The notes under the pieces were generated by a model. It was given only the letters and a program-made list of their open reading frames with translations, was not told where the DNA came from and searched no databases. From Limnomonas spitsbergensis (Eukaryota > Chlorophyta > Chlorophyceae > Chlamydomonadales), in NCBI GenBank assembly GCA_037349105.1, contig JAYJMM010000109.1, positions 3,614,001-3,678,000 of the forward strand: a DNA stretch of 64,000 nucleotides. The letters are read 5' to 3'. The translations under genes were made by a program, and so were the position numbers. Every line of letters starts with the position of its first letter. Position 1 is the first letter of the stretch. Below, in pieces: positions 12,377 to 23,700 of the stretch.

Positions 12377-13541
12377 GTGAGCAGGAACAGGAAAGGCACA
12401 CGACCATCAAAGCACTTACACTGCCGCAATAAGTCATGCGTATAAAGTTCGATTACGGTCTAAAAATCCTTTACCCCGCCTAAAAACGGTTAAGTCTGCA
12501 CCAGATTGATAGACAGGGCAGCAATATGGTCTGGTGATTGGCGCAGCGCTTGAAGATGTGTGCTTCATGGTTCGCGTAAGCCGATTGCTTTAGCTTACTG
12601 GATATTACTCTTCTACTCTTGAAGATGGCGATGCCGCTGATCTCGAGCCTCGAGCGTTGCGCTGCGTTGGGAAGGCGCTGCGTCGCAGATATCTTGAGAG
12701 TCGGCGGTCTGATCAATGTCTGGTCGGCGGTATTGCTCTGCTGGTTGCATTGTAGCGCTCTGGAATATGTATAGCTTGTCACAGTATTCTCACGTGGCTG
12801 CACGAGTAGGTAAAGGCCCACTGCGTGCATATTGAGTTCAGAAGGCGCTGCGGAAAAGACAGGCCCTATTAGATTAGAATATACTAATATAGGAAGTTGC
12901 GGAAGCTAGCTGGGTCAGCACCGGACAGCTTTCGACGTAGTTTGCACGGTCAGCGAGATATCGGGCCTTATTCCACCAGAGAAGCGATGCCTAATCTGAC
13001 TCTAATGTTTGGCGTCGACACGCGCCTTTGAGGTCGCTCATTTTTGCATCGTATTCCACCAGAAAAATTAGGAGTCGCCCAAAACCCGTGAGGTCGTTTG
13101 AATCCTTGCCCCAGAATCCCTTGATGGCTCCCTTCCCTATGCTTGCATCTTCTCTGTCGTCTGCTTTCAAATGGAAACAGCATAGAATAAGCATCGGCCC
13201 CTGTTCCTTGGGGCTCGGGGATTACATGCACGCCCTGTCCACACTCAGATCGACGACTGAGTTGGGTGAGCTAGGCCATTGAGAAAGACCAATGGCGAAA
13301 AACGATTCACCAACATGAAATGCGACATGCAGGCTGAGATCGAGAGGATCAGAACGTGTCTGACCAGGTCTGACTCGGCTATTAGGGGTGGGAAGTCTCT
13401 GACGTGCGTGGCTCATAAGGCGTCGCTGGGACGATTAGCAGCACCTACTCGTGATGCCCCCAGGTATTTCAAAATTAGGTGTCGTTTCACTCTTTCCACG
13501 TTCAAAAATATTTCTTTTGGCGCCCCGGTGGAATCGGTCGC

Positions 13542-13568
13542 GCGACGCCTAATCCCATTAGGCGTCGC
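13542..13568. other. Perfect 12-bp inverted repeat (hairpin) with 3-base loop
   Basis: The arms gcgacgcctaat (13542-13553) and attaggcgtcgc (13557-13568) are exact reverse complements separated by ccc. Near-copies of the same 12-mer occur singly at 12984-12995 (gcgatgcctaat), 13067-13078 (attaggagtcgc) and 13474-13485 (attaggtgtcgt). The function is unknown. The hairpin lies in non-coding DNA and is not followed by a T-run. Confidence 0.9.
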
Positions 13569-13814
13569 AAAAGGCTCTGGTGAAATGAGGCCCTTCGTGC
13601 GACACTGGGGACTTAAATACTTGGTATGTGGAAGCTCTGTGCTCTTCAGTCTCTCCAGGGGTCTGATTGGAACTCGATTGGAACTTGAAAGCCTTTTCAG
13701 CGTTCATTCACCGTCCTGGTTTATTATTGCAGGTAACTGGGTCGTGTCAGGTATATGTCTCATGCGCCTTAAGGAGATAAAACAGAGATATCGTGTGCAA
13801 ATCACGAAAGATAC

Positions 13815-13850
13815 CCTCAGGGCCCTGCTCAAGAGGGCTCGGCCAAAGCG
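13815..13850 (+). repeat. Dispersed repeat family A, partial copy
   Basis: Only the centre of the family is present here: cagggccctgctcaagag followed by ggctcggcc. It lies in an otherwise unassigned open frame, which is one reason that frame was not called as a gene. Confidence 0.65.
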
Positions 13851-14802
13851 ATCTCTATTGCGCATATGGTGCCTGTTCATGTTTCACTACTGAGGAGTTG
13901 AGTGTTGGGATTAAGCTGTTAGCAGATGGTGGGTAACCGAATAAATTCGTATTGACCTGGTTCAAAGGTTGATCCTCCAGCCTCTGTTTTACGCACCTGG
14001 TAAAGAAATCTGGAAGGTAATGCAATAAACTGAAGGCAAAGCTATCCACTCCTGTGGTCAGGGGGCTATGAAGGCAGGGAATGAACCCTTTCATTCTGGC
14101 GCTGAAATAAACCCCTGTCTTCATTAAAATTTACCAGCTCAATATTATACTTCAAACAAAAAGGTGGAAAAGAAGTCTGAGGGCAGTACACAAATCTGAC
14201 CCGTGCGGCTACCAGCCACTACAAACCTGACATAAAACTAGTTAACTTTCACCCTGAAACGTAAGTGGAATAGATTCATTTACAGCCCATTTGACCCTTA
14301 AGGCACAAATGATGTTAAATCAGTATGCGTCATCATCACATGTACATATGTGACACTGCAGCTTTCAAACGCTAAATCAAAGACCCCCAAACGGGAACTC
14401 ATATTCCTCGTGTGTCCAATACATGGGCTTCCAATCCCTGAAATGCGGTACCGCATACACGAAAAAACATTCTCGCCTGGAGCACTGTCTTAATATTTTC
14501 GTGACCCAGCCTCACGTCAGCTACACAACGGCCTCTGGCTGGAGGCCCCAGGTATGGCCAGGCATGCTGCTCAGGCCGCCAGGTTTGGTCCCAATCCGGC
14601 CTTTGACGGCGGAAGGGCTGCCCACTGAATGGGGCTTCGTAGCCGACAAAACAAACACTGCTGGAGTGCTGGTGCAGATTCCGGGTATGAAAATGCGAGG
14701 ACAATATAATTTGAACAGCAACAGTGCGCAATTGCACTACATCAGACCTCATCCCTTGGAGTGCACTAGCCATGGGAAGGCCTTTAATGCATTCCGATCC
14801 TC

Positions 14803-17800
14803 TTAAAAACTCGCACCCTTCAGAGCCACCAAGGATGGCAGATCCTCCCATTGATCATCCATCGAGAAGTTGAGGCCAGCATCAGGCTGATCTGGCTGTC
14901 GCTGCTGCTGCAGATGCTGCTGCTGCAGGCGCTGTTGCTGCTGTTGCTGGTGGTGCTGGTGGTGCTGTTGCTGGTGCTGTTGCTGCTGCATATGCTGCAT
15001 GTGCTGAATTAGAGAGCCGGCTGGTTGTGCCAGGACCGGAGCCTGCTGCAGGGCGCTGTGGTGCCCTGCTGCCTCTCCCCGGCTCAGCATCAGCCCACTC
15101 CCTCCTGGCCGACGCTGTGGATAAACTGGCTGTCCGAGGCTAGGCGGTGCACTGCCCCAATCCTGGGACACATTGCCACCATGCCGAGTCGTATCACGCT
15201 CTCTGCCTGCCTGCTGCCCCTGATGGGCTTCACCCTGATATGTGTACCTGGGCTGTGAGTGGCTCCAGTCCTCCACTGGTGCTTTGCCATACAGCATCAT
15301 GCCGTGCCCGACTCCTTGCTGCTGGTGCTGCTGTTGTTGGACCTGTGCGTAGCTTGGCCATGAGCCTGAGTGTAATGCTGGCATGGAGGTGTGATGGCTC
15401 AGCATCCGCTGATGATGCTCTTGATGCTGTTGATGCTGCGAATGCGCTTGACGCTGCTCATACTGTTGATGCTGTGAATGCTCTTGACGCTGCTCATGCT
15501 GTTGATGCTGTGCATGCTCTTGACGCTGCTCATGCCGTTGATGCTGTTGATGCTGTGAATACTCTTGACGCTGCTCATGCTGTTGATGCTGTTGATGCTG
15601 CGAATGCTCTCGATGCTGCTCGTGCTGTTGATGCTGTTGATGCTGTACAGGCTCTTGACGCTGCTCATGCTGTTGATGCTGCTGATGGTGTACATGCTCT
15701 TGACGCTGCTCATGCTGTTGATGCTGTTGATGCTGCGAATGCTCTCGATGCTGCTCGTGCTGTTGATGCTGTTCATGCAGTACAGGCTCTTGCCGCTGCT
15801 CATGCTGTTGATGCTGCTGATGGTGTACATGCTCTTGACGCTGCTCATGCTGTTGATGCTGTTGATGCTGTACATGCTCTTGACGCTGCTCATGCTGTTC
15901 CTGCTGCTGATGGTGTTGAGGTGCCAGAGATCGAAGGGGTACTGCGTTAGGTGCCCGATGGTCATCAGCAGAGCCTGTTCCCCACACTGCGGCAGCGTTT
16001 GGAGAGAAGCGGAAGCCCCAAGAACCTGAAGAGGAGCGATTGCAGGCGGCGATTTGAGACAGATGTCGGGAGAATATCAGCAGGTGAACAAAGGCTATCT
16101 TTTTGAGCTTAAAAGCAGCACAGCATACAATAGTACAGGATTGCCTGGAGACAAAAAGGATCAGAAGCGCATCATCACAATCGAGCATTCCTCATGCTCA
16201 TGGGCGGTGTGGCGCTTACCCCCCTAGAGATCAGGCGGTGCAGACTGTAGGGGATATCCAGTGCACAATTGGTGTGCCAACATAGCGGGTCTTCACGGCG
16301 CTACACCACACATTTTCCAGGGAGTCAGGCTGCTTTGCGGAGGAACTGCGCTAGAGAAGAAAGCTCGGGCAACCAGCCTACGTTTGGAACAAAGCACATG
16401 CATGCTCATTGCTCAATGATGATAAGCTGCAGACCCATTCCTAGCAGGGATCCTCCTGGTCTTATCCTCCTGGCCTTATCGCCCTGCTCTGTCATGAAAT
16501 CGAGCGCACCTGCAAACTGCTGACGCATGGGGTGCATGACATTCCTGGCTGCTGCTGATGCCTGCGCAAGGATCTCCCGCTCCGCCTCAATCATCTCCGG
16601 AGTGCCGTCAATCAGGCCAGGAGGAACCTCTGGTAGCATGAGCCTCCCTCTATCTCTACGGCCAGGCATGAAGTGGCAGCTTCCAAGCTCAGGATTGCTG
16701 GTAAAGCTAGGGAGGCCGCCTTCGTCAAAGTTGGCAGGGGGGGGCACGCTCATGCCTCTCAGGTAGCCGTCCTGGCTATGCTGAGGGCCTGGGACGCCTT
16801 CTACCCTGCCTGCCAATGTCCTAGCTCCCCCTGCCTGCCCTGGCGGTGGAAAGAGCAGCTCTTCCGGATCTCTTTTGAGCCGCTGGGCGGGAGCCGGCAT
16901 GCGAGCAGGCCTATAGGACGGCATGGAGCTCGTCTGCTGGAGGCCACCCCAGCTCCCCGTTGCTCTGCGCTGCCTTTGCTGCTGGTCTAAGCTACTGAGG
17001 GCAAAGCTGGTGTGAACATCCGCAGGATTTGAATGGTAGCCTGGGTGTCCAAGCTCCAGCATCTGAAGTGGTAGGCCGTTCTGGTTTGCGAATGGTCCAA
17101 GATGTTTGTTCAACGATGACGTGCCCGCGGGCTCCACATCTGGCCTTCGGTTTAATGGCTGATCTGCAACTGGAGTGTAGTCGATGGCCACCTCTGACAC
17201 TTGGCCTGACACAGAGGATGATGGTGCTGCGTCTGGGGAGTGGGGGCAGCAATCACAGAAATAAATAGCGTGGTGCGTGGAATCTTGAGGGGTGGTGCAT
17301 GGAATCTTGAGGGGTGTCTACAATGATCAAATGGTGTACAGGCAGGCTAACACGGCCACACAAAGAGCATAAAGACGCGCTCTGCAGCGTACATTTCATG
17401 ATGCGTGAAAGAGCCATGCTGTTGGCTAGACCCAACCAAATGCCACTGACTTTTCAGTTGAGTGTTCAAAGACAGCAGCGTGTTGTACTTTTGCCGCATC
17501 TCCTTGACCTTGGGGATCAAGGTAGATACCTCCATTTCCAGATCCTGCACAGGCGGTGGTATGCAGAGGTAGGAATTTTTGTGAGGGGGCTAGGGGGGGC
17601 ACTGACACCCTGTCACAGTAAAGCAGCATCACACTATTTTGAGTGAGGTCATGCGTCGGAGACACTGACCTCGGCCAGATCTCGCTCCAGGTCTGAGCTA
17701 GGACGGGCCTGTGCACGAGTCTTCGTGTTTTTCTTGTTTAAAAGCAAACTTGCAGCCGGTTTGCGCCGCTTCCTGGACTTCGGGCGACCACTGTCGTCAT

Positions 17801-17918
17801 CACTGCTTGTGAATTGTTCCCTCTTCATCTGCAAGATATCCGCATTTGTTTCGATCAGTAATCTCTGGGCCAGGTCCAGCAGCTGACCGTCAGAGCTCTT
17901 AAACGTGCTGTGCAACAT
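14803..17918 (-). CDS. Basic/coiled-coil, His-Gln-repeat protein (bZIP-like, possibly a transcription factor)
   Basis: Exons on the minus strand: 17918-17670, 17544-17451, 17232-16435, 16025-14803. They sum to 2364 nt in frame (787 residues plus stop). Exon 1 has the basic cluster SRKRRK, nuclear-signal-like, followed by NTKTRAQAR, which fits N-x7-R of bZIP basic regions. Exon 2 has Leu/Met at five successive heptad positions (DLEMEV, STLIPKVKE, MRQKYNTL, NTQL). Against a normal bZIP, a Pro-Ser-Ser follows the basic motif, the leucines are out of register with it by three residues, and a Pro lies within the zipper. The middle is low-complexity with Pro/Gly/Gln. Exon 4 is an imperfect 15-residue His/Gln/Glu/Arg repeat followed by a Gln-rich tail, as in activation domains. 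The join of exons 3 and 4 fits in phase, but its donor (GG|GTCTGC) is weak, and otherwise exon 3 reads to a stop at 16406. The start ATG at 17918 may be internal. Confidence 0.6.
15415..15915 (-). repeat. Coding minisatellite, about 45-bp unit encoding a 15-residue His/Gln repeat
   Basis: About eleven imperfect units of the form cttgacgctgctcatgctgt plus gttgatgct repeats lie inside exon 4 of the minus-strand gene. In frame they encode repeats such as HQQHEQRQEHV. The unit length is a multiple of three, so copy-number change does not break the frame. Three other frames across the array are also open for long distances, because the unit contains no stop in them; those are artefacts of the repeat. 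Confidence 0.9.
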
Positions 17919-18885
17919 TTGGTCCAATCACCTCAAGTGTTTACTCGAAGCTCCGAGAGGTGAGAGCAGCAGCGATTCGAAACATATGGCAGGTTTGCGA
18001 TTGGCATGTGCTCAATTGTTCATGGATTGCATTCTGTATCTGAGGCATCGGTGTGGAGGATCATTCTCTGTTGTCAATAAATATGACTTAGGAGGGCAAT
18101 CTAAGAATGGAGTCTTTAGCAGAAAAGGTAAGTCTAGAAGCGGAGCAGAGATGCGGACGATGCAGGGCAAAATGTCAAACCCGGTAGCAAATGTTGCGAA
18201 ATGTGTGGAGTGTCACGTGATTGAACACAACGCCCATGACTAAAATACGTGTATATGCTGCTATTGCCTCAGATGGATGGCATATGGCATTATAAAGCTA
18301 AGATGCGTGTTCATCATGTACTGGCGAAGAATGAACAGGTGCCATGCAAGACTCTTACATTACGTTTCCGACCGGACCCCGGGAAAAAGCCGTACATCGT
18401 TAAGGGCTCTTTCGGCACCTCTTTGGGGAGCCACCCACCCGGGAGCCACCCGAGCTGACGTGATGGGTGGCTGTCCCTGACCGGGTCGTTTGAATGCTTT
18501 GGGGTATTGGGTATTTGGGTGGTGTGGCACTGTGGTCTTACTGACGTGTTCGTTGTAAAACACCCGTGGAAAGGCTTGGCCCCGACTGTGTGCTTGCATG
18601 CGGCATGCTTAGTTACAGTCTGAGGCTCGGTCTCGGTGACACGGCCGCTCGGTGACACGGCCGCTGGGCCTTGCTTATAATGGCTTGGCTTTGTGTCGAC
18701 CCAACGCTACCTGAACTTGAGCAACATTTTTGTCTGCTATGGCCAGCAGGTCAATGATGTTACACCTCTTTGACCTGCTGTGGCCAGCAGGTAAAGCTTG
18801 CTATGAGCTGCTGCCTGCTCGTGCTTGGATCAAAGCAAAAAATCGGACACTCCTAAAGTCGAAACACGCTATAAATTGCTATGAA

Positions 18886-18950
18886 CAGTCAACGACGTTA
18901 CGCCTCTGGGCCCTGCTCAAAGGCTTGGCCGCGTGGGCACCTAACTAATA
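18886..18950 (+). repeat. Dispersed repeat family A, copy 3
   Basis: This copy contains tcaacgacgttacgcctctg, gccctgctcaaaggcttgg and ccgcgtgggcacc, and then leads into an A-rich tail. It is in the same orientation as copies 1 and 2. A second, more diverged copy lies 140 bases upstream. Confidence 0.8.
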
Positions 18951-19017
18951 GGGGCAGAAAAATGGGATAAGGGCGAAGAGGGCGGCAACAAACAACTGGA
19001 AAAAAAACCATCATCGT

Positions 19018-19062
19018 AATTTGTAGAGCTTCACGAGAGCTTTCCATATCTGATCTTAAAAT
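19018..19062. repeat. Short repeat, inverted partner of 12025-12066
   Basis: The sequence ttgtagagcttcacgagagc followed by tttccatatctg matches the reverse complement of 12025-12066. The two lie about 7 kb apart and flank the bZIP-like gene region. Confidence 0.7.
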
Positions 19063-20781
19063 GCGTATTGGCCTAACGGTGACTGAGGTACATAGAGCCA
19101 GACAATGAGGATTTCGTAGATTTAAAAAAGTTTATTATACAAATAACATCTCAACCCCGAGAAAACTGCATGATATGAAGATCTCACTGCACAGGGCAGG
19201 GCCAGGGCTGTCCAACGACCCCCTGTGCACGGTCAATAGTCAACGTTAAGTACCCGGTCAATGAATATCAAACTAGGAGGTGGAGGGGTATAAGCCCCTG
19301 AAAAAACGTTTTTCTTCTTCTCCTTGAAGCCGGGATACCCTCCCAAAAGTCCTTAGGTGCAACTGTCCCATGTCAAGCGGATAAGTTTTGGAGAAGTAGG
19401 AGTGACGGGGTCCCTAATTTTTTTTCTGCCCCCCCCCCTCGGATAAGGGGTTAATAAAGTGAAGGGACAGACAAAAGGCTGGAAAGGCAAAGGAAGTTCC
19501 AGCCTCTGAGAACGTCTACGCCTCGACGATATCTACCATGTCTTCCACAAAAGCCAGGGCATCCCACCCAGAGCCTGCCCAGTACAACTCGAAGAAGTTT
19601 CTAGCACCGTTCGGAGGACCTGCCCATCCCCGCTCCCGAAGCTATGAACAGTGGACTGCCAGCTGCTGTGCTTGCAGCTTTGGCCTTAGTGGGGAAGCTG
19701 TTGGCTAACGTCCGTTCTTCCTTGCCGTGCATGACTTGCTGTGTATCTGCCTGCTAGACTACCTTTTGGCGTGCCGCCAGGCGTCCACTTATAAGCTGAG
19801 GTCCAACCTTGACTATATCAGAGCCGGTGGCGAGAGTTGCTGGGATTGCTGTACCATGCCCCCACGGCTGGTGGCTAGGCTGTAGGTGGACCACCCTGAA
19901 ATCAACAGTGCATGATATGCGCATTTTTGTCACCCATTGGACTGCTTGTTGGAATATATTTAAATCTGACCGAGGGGGGAAAAAAGCATGACACGGCAGC
20001 TGCATACATGATGCTGCCTCAGGGCCCACGCCCTGATCGTTGGAGCCCATGTTGGGCCTACCGGGGATGTCATCAGTCAGAAGGTGGGGTTGCAGCGTTG
20101 GCACTATTGGCATGCGGTTTACAAGTTCACCTCATGGATGTCATGCAAGCGCTGGATAAGGGTCATGGGTATGATGCTTTGTCACTACCTTCTGACAGGC
20201 ACAAACAAGCTGAGATATCAACAATTCAACAGGCACCAAGCTCTTTGAAGAACGGTATATTTAAGGACCCAGAAAGAGCAAGAGATTGCGTGTGTGTAGG
20301 AGGGGGGCAGAAGGGAGATGTTAGGGCCCAGGTTGGGACTCCTCATGCATGGGTGTCCATGTTTGGCGCACCAAGAAAATACAAGAATTTACTTGACGGG
20401 ATCAGACCAGGATCGAATCCTCACAAGATCAGGCCCATACATGATCGTATGAAAAACCTAACCCAAGCAAGGGCATCGAACCACATGAAAATCGACCTTG
20501 AGGGTCTGATGGGTTGTTAGAGGGAGGAAGGAATAGGACCCTTGCTGGTGGTGCCACCCATAACACTTGGTTGCCTCAATCTTCCTTGCCAGCCGAATGT
20601 CCCTAGCAGGACAGAAAAGTTGTTAACGGTACATCTGGCAGCCAGCCTAGCAGACATAAATTTCCAGCAGATTATTTTGCACTACAGTCAAGTCAAAGAG
20701 TCAAATATTAGCGACGTTCCAAAGCTTCCTAGAGGCAACTAGATCAAAACTCGATTCGGCAGCTCATGTCCTGATCCACCC

Positions 20782-23700
20782 TCATGCTTTTAAGCTCATG
20801 AGTCGTGCAACCAGGCTGTCTTTAGTCGATAATGAGAGCTCTGGGAGGAGCGAAGCGACTGTCACTCGGAACTGCCCCATGTTCTGCGGGTTCCCCTCGA
20901 CGCGGCACTGCAGAGGCAAAGGTAGGGGGCACAAGGCCAGCGCAGTCAAAGGGCATTCACAATTCAATTGCTGGTTCCTCCTCATGTCAAACCAGTTCAC
21001 GGAATTATCGCAAAATTATGATAAAATAAACACCCAGTGTTTTTTTGTACATACATTGATAAATACCCAGGTACTTTGGCATGCCGACACAGCCCTTGAC
21101 GAGAAATATGTTGCACATGATCGACCCAGCCTCCTCTCTCCCCCTCTCACCATGAGTAATGTTCTCTGCTGCGCTCCCGGGGCCCCGTACACAAAGTATC
21201 CGGCACCCGCCTCGTTGTGCGGGCTGGGATCGAGCGCGCCGTGCTCAACTCCTAGGCCCAGCTGCTTCATGGCGGCCATCACTGGTTCCAAGGTGATGGG
21301 CGTGTCCCGGTGGATCATCTCCTGAGCCTTGTTGGGCGCTTGCCTGCACAGGCAACAGAAACACGAGCGCACATCGGCAGCCTAAACTCATGCAGCATTC
21401 TGTGGCTCATACGTGAGATCGTGACAACAGCCGAGGACGTTCAATGATTTCAAAGCCCTTACGACTTCTTGGGATGGAGATCACATCGCTGCCGCGTCGG
21501 TTCACACTTATGCTGCGACTTGTCCTGCAGGTTCCTGCCCTGGACCCCATCGACCTACCCTGCCCACCACAGCCAGAGCCTTCACGCACCCAAATAGTTT
21601 CCATTGCTCAAAGAACAGATCTTGTCACCCACCCAAATAGTTTCCATTGCTCGAAGAACAGCTCCTTGGCCACTGTTGCGTCCGGCACCAGGAACTTATG
21701 GTTAGCCACCGGCACCTGAAGCTGCTGCCTGACAGCCTGGTTGCCCACCACATAGGCCAGAGACAGCGTCGGCACATCCGCAATAGGGCGCAGACACGTG
21801 AGCTGGATAGGGACCTAAGCAGTCGAGGGGAGGCGCAGGGGAAGGTGACGAGTCTGTACCGGCCGGCAGTGGCAAACGTAACCAGGTTGAGTGAGGGAGA
21901 GTGACGGTACATCTTTGCTTGACAAAGCAGGGTTCCTGCCTCGTGAGCAATGTCAGGCGAGGAAAATCGGAGACCCATCAGGGCGTTGTATCACACAGTT
22001 CCTGCCCAGCGGTGGCTGCCTTGATGCAATACCCAGATCGCATGGCTTATGTATTATGTATATCACACCATCACACCTGGATCTGTTGCTTGGGCAGGAT
22101 CTGCGTGGGCACCAGGGCAGCGACGGTCGCAGTCACTGCCGTTGAAGACACCGGGGCCACCACCACTTGCCCTAGCTCATGGTCCACACTCTTGTTGCCG
22201 ATGAAAAGCACGAAGTCTCCCCTGCCATCCGAGTAGCGCGCCTGCACGCCCACCTGCAGCCAGCCAGGGTCAAATGTGGGTCTAGGGGCTGAAAACCCGC
22301 AGGCTCCGGTGGCGATGTATTGAGCAAAGGGCGAGTTCAGAGCAGCAGGTGGATGGCTACCACCTTATTGTATCAATCCGTAACGTCTGGATGTGTTGCA
22401 GGCGAGCAACAGGCATAGCCTACCTTTCAGTGCAGGCACGCACAAAATATAACAACATCTGCCACCCCTTGGGACGCACACCACACGCAGCAGCAAACTA
22501 CTACTTAGTCAACACGAACAGCAAGCGTCCAGAAGTGTCCACAGACGCCCCTCACTGTCGTTGCCCTCCTGCCAAGAAACCTCCCTCACATTCCTCTCCC
22601 CCCCAGTGGCAGCAGCTCCCCCCGGAGAGGGCGCCTCACTCACCTGTATGTACTGGTCCTCGTACAGGATGCCGCGGTCCTTATACAGCAGGGACTCAAA
22701 CCAGGTCCGGAAGTTGCCCATAGGGACCGCAGGCGGCAGTGAGACCCCAAACGCCTGATCATCACCAAAGGGGTCGTTGAAAGCTGCTACAGGAGAAACA
22801 AAGGCGCTGCTGCTGCTGCTGCCAGTGGTGCCACCGAAGGTAGGCGGCACAGGCGCTCCCACAGCACTCCCGCTGTTACTACCGCCCGTAGGGTTGTCCC
22901 CCACGGCTCTGCTGACCGGCACGGCGGGGGCCACTGCAAGGGGAACATTTGGACTTGTCAGAGATTGCCTTCAGGGACTGATGCAGACATCGGCACTGCC
23001 AGGCTCCACACTATCAAGAGGGTAGAAGGGGGGACAGGTGGATGAAAGGGGACTGGGGGGAACGGGGCAATGAAACATGAGTAGCTAGGAACCCACGGAA
23101 TCATCAACACCTTCACACCAATTGCTACATGAGTGAGGCCGTCCCTTCCTTCGCTGCCCCCCAGCGGCAGCGTCTCACCAGGCGATGCTGGGGCCCCAAA
23201 CGGGGTGAACACAGGCATCACTTGCGCCTGGCCTGGAGGGGGGTATGCCTGGGCAGGGGCTGCAGAGGCGGGTGAGACCCCACCCGGGAAGTACGGAGGC
23301 AGGGGGGCTGCTGGCGACAGGGTGTTGCCGCCATACAAAGCTTGGGGGTAAGCAGCTTGTAGAGGAGGGGCGACTGGAGCTGGCGCAGCGGCGGGGAAGC
23401 TTGCGTTGAATGAGTTTCCAGCCGCCCCCGCCCCTACAGCTGTCCCTGATGAGGCGGCATGCAGCGCCGACGGAGCGGGCGCAGGTTGCGGCATCGGCGC
23501 GCTGGCCGCACCAAACGTGTCAGCGAACAGGTCGGCCAGCAGGTCCACGGGATTTGAAGAAACCGGCTTGGCTGCCGCTGCGAAGGGGGGCGATGCACCG
23601 GAAGCTGACGACTGGAGCACTGCAAAAGGGTCACCTGCATGGCATGGGCATAGCCGAATGGAGCGTCAAAGACCATCAACCTTAGAGAGCTCAATACCTG

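Larger units (their letters stand above)
9706..14802. other. Gene-poor, repeat-rich intergenic stretch
   Basis: Five kilobases without a recognisable gene. Open frames exist (for example 10598-11011, Lys-rich, and 13279-13893, 204 codons), but they overlap dispersed repeats, resemble no family I know and lack conserved motifs, so I do not call them. The part 10500-11000 is purine-rich with long G, A and C runs. The stretch 12960-13570 holds a cluster of ATTAGG-GTCG motifs and a perfect hairpin. The final part (about 14100-14800) should include the 3' UTR of the minus-strand gene that ends at 14803. Confidence 0.6.
17919..20781. other. Gene-poor intergenic stretch with dispersed repeats
   Basis: This region includes the upstream region of the minus-strand gene starting at 17918 and the 3' flank of the AP-2 alpha gene. 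A partial family A repeat lies near 18745-18790 and a full one at 18886-18950. A short direct duplication of ctcggtgacacggccg lies at 18630-18664. An open frame of 202 codons at 19912-20520 has no recognisable motif and is not called. No RNA gene could be supported. Confidence 0.6.

Noticed and set aside
13279..13893. 204-codon open frame on the plus strand
   Set aside because: It contains the ATTAGG hairpin and a family A repeat fragment, has no known motif and shows no conserved pattern.
15147..16029. Two long plus-strand frames of Asp/Ala/Val or Leu/Met repeats
   Set aside because: They are shadows of the minus-strand His/Gln minisatellite, which keeps several frames open.
20390..20430. 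B-box-like ggatcgaatcc, possible tRNA or SINE
   Set aside because: No matching A box upstream at tRNA spacing and no stems; probably chance.
19912..20520. 202-codon open frame on the plus strand
   Set aside because: No recognisable domain, mixed composition, and no flanking exons in keeping with the other genes.
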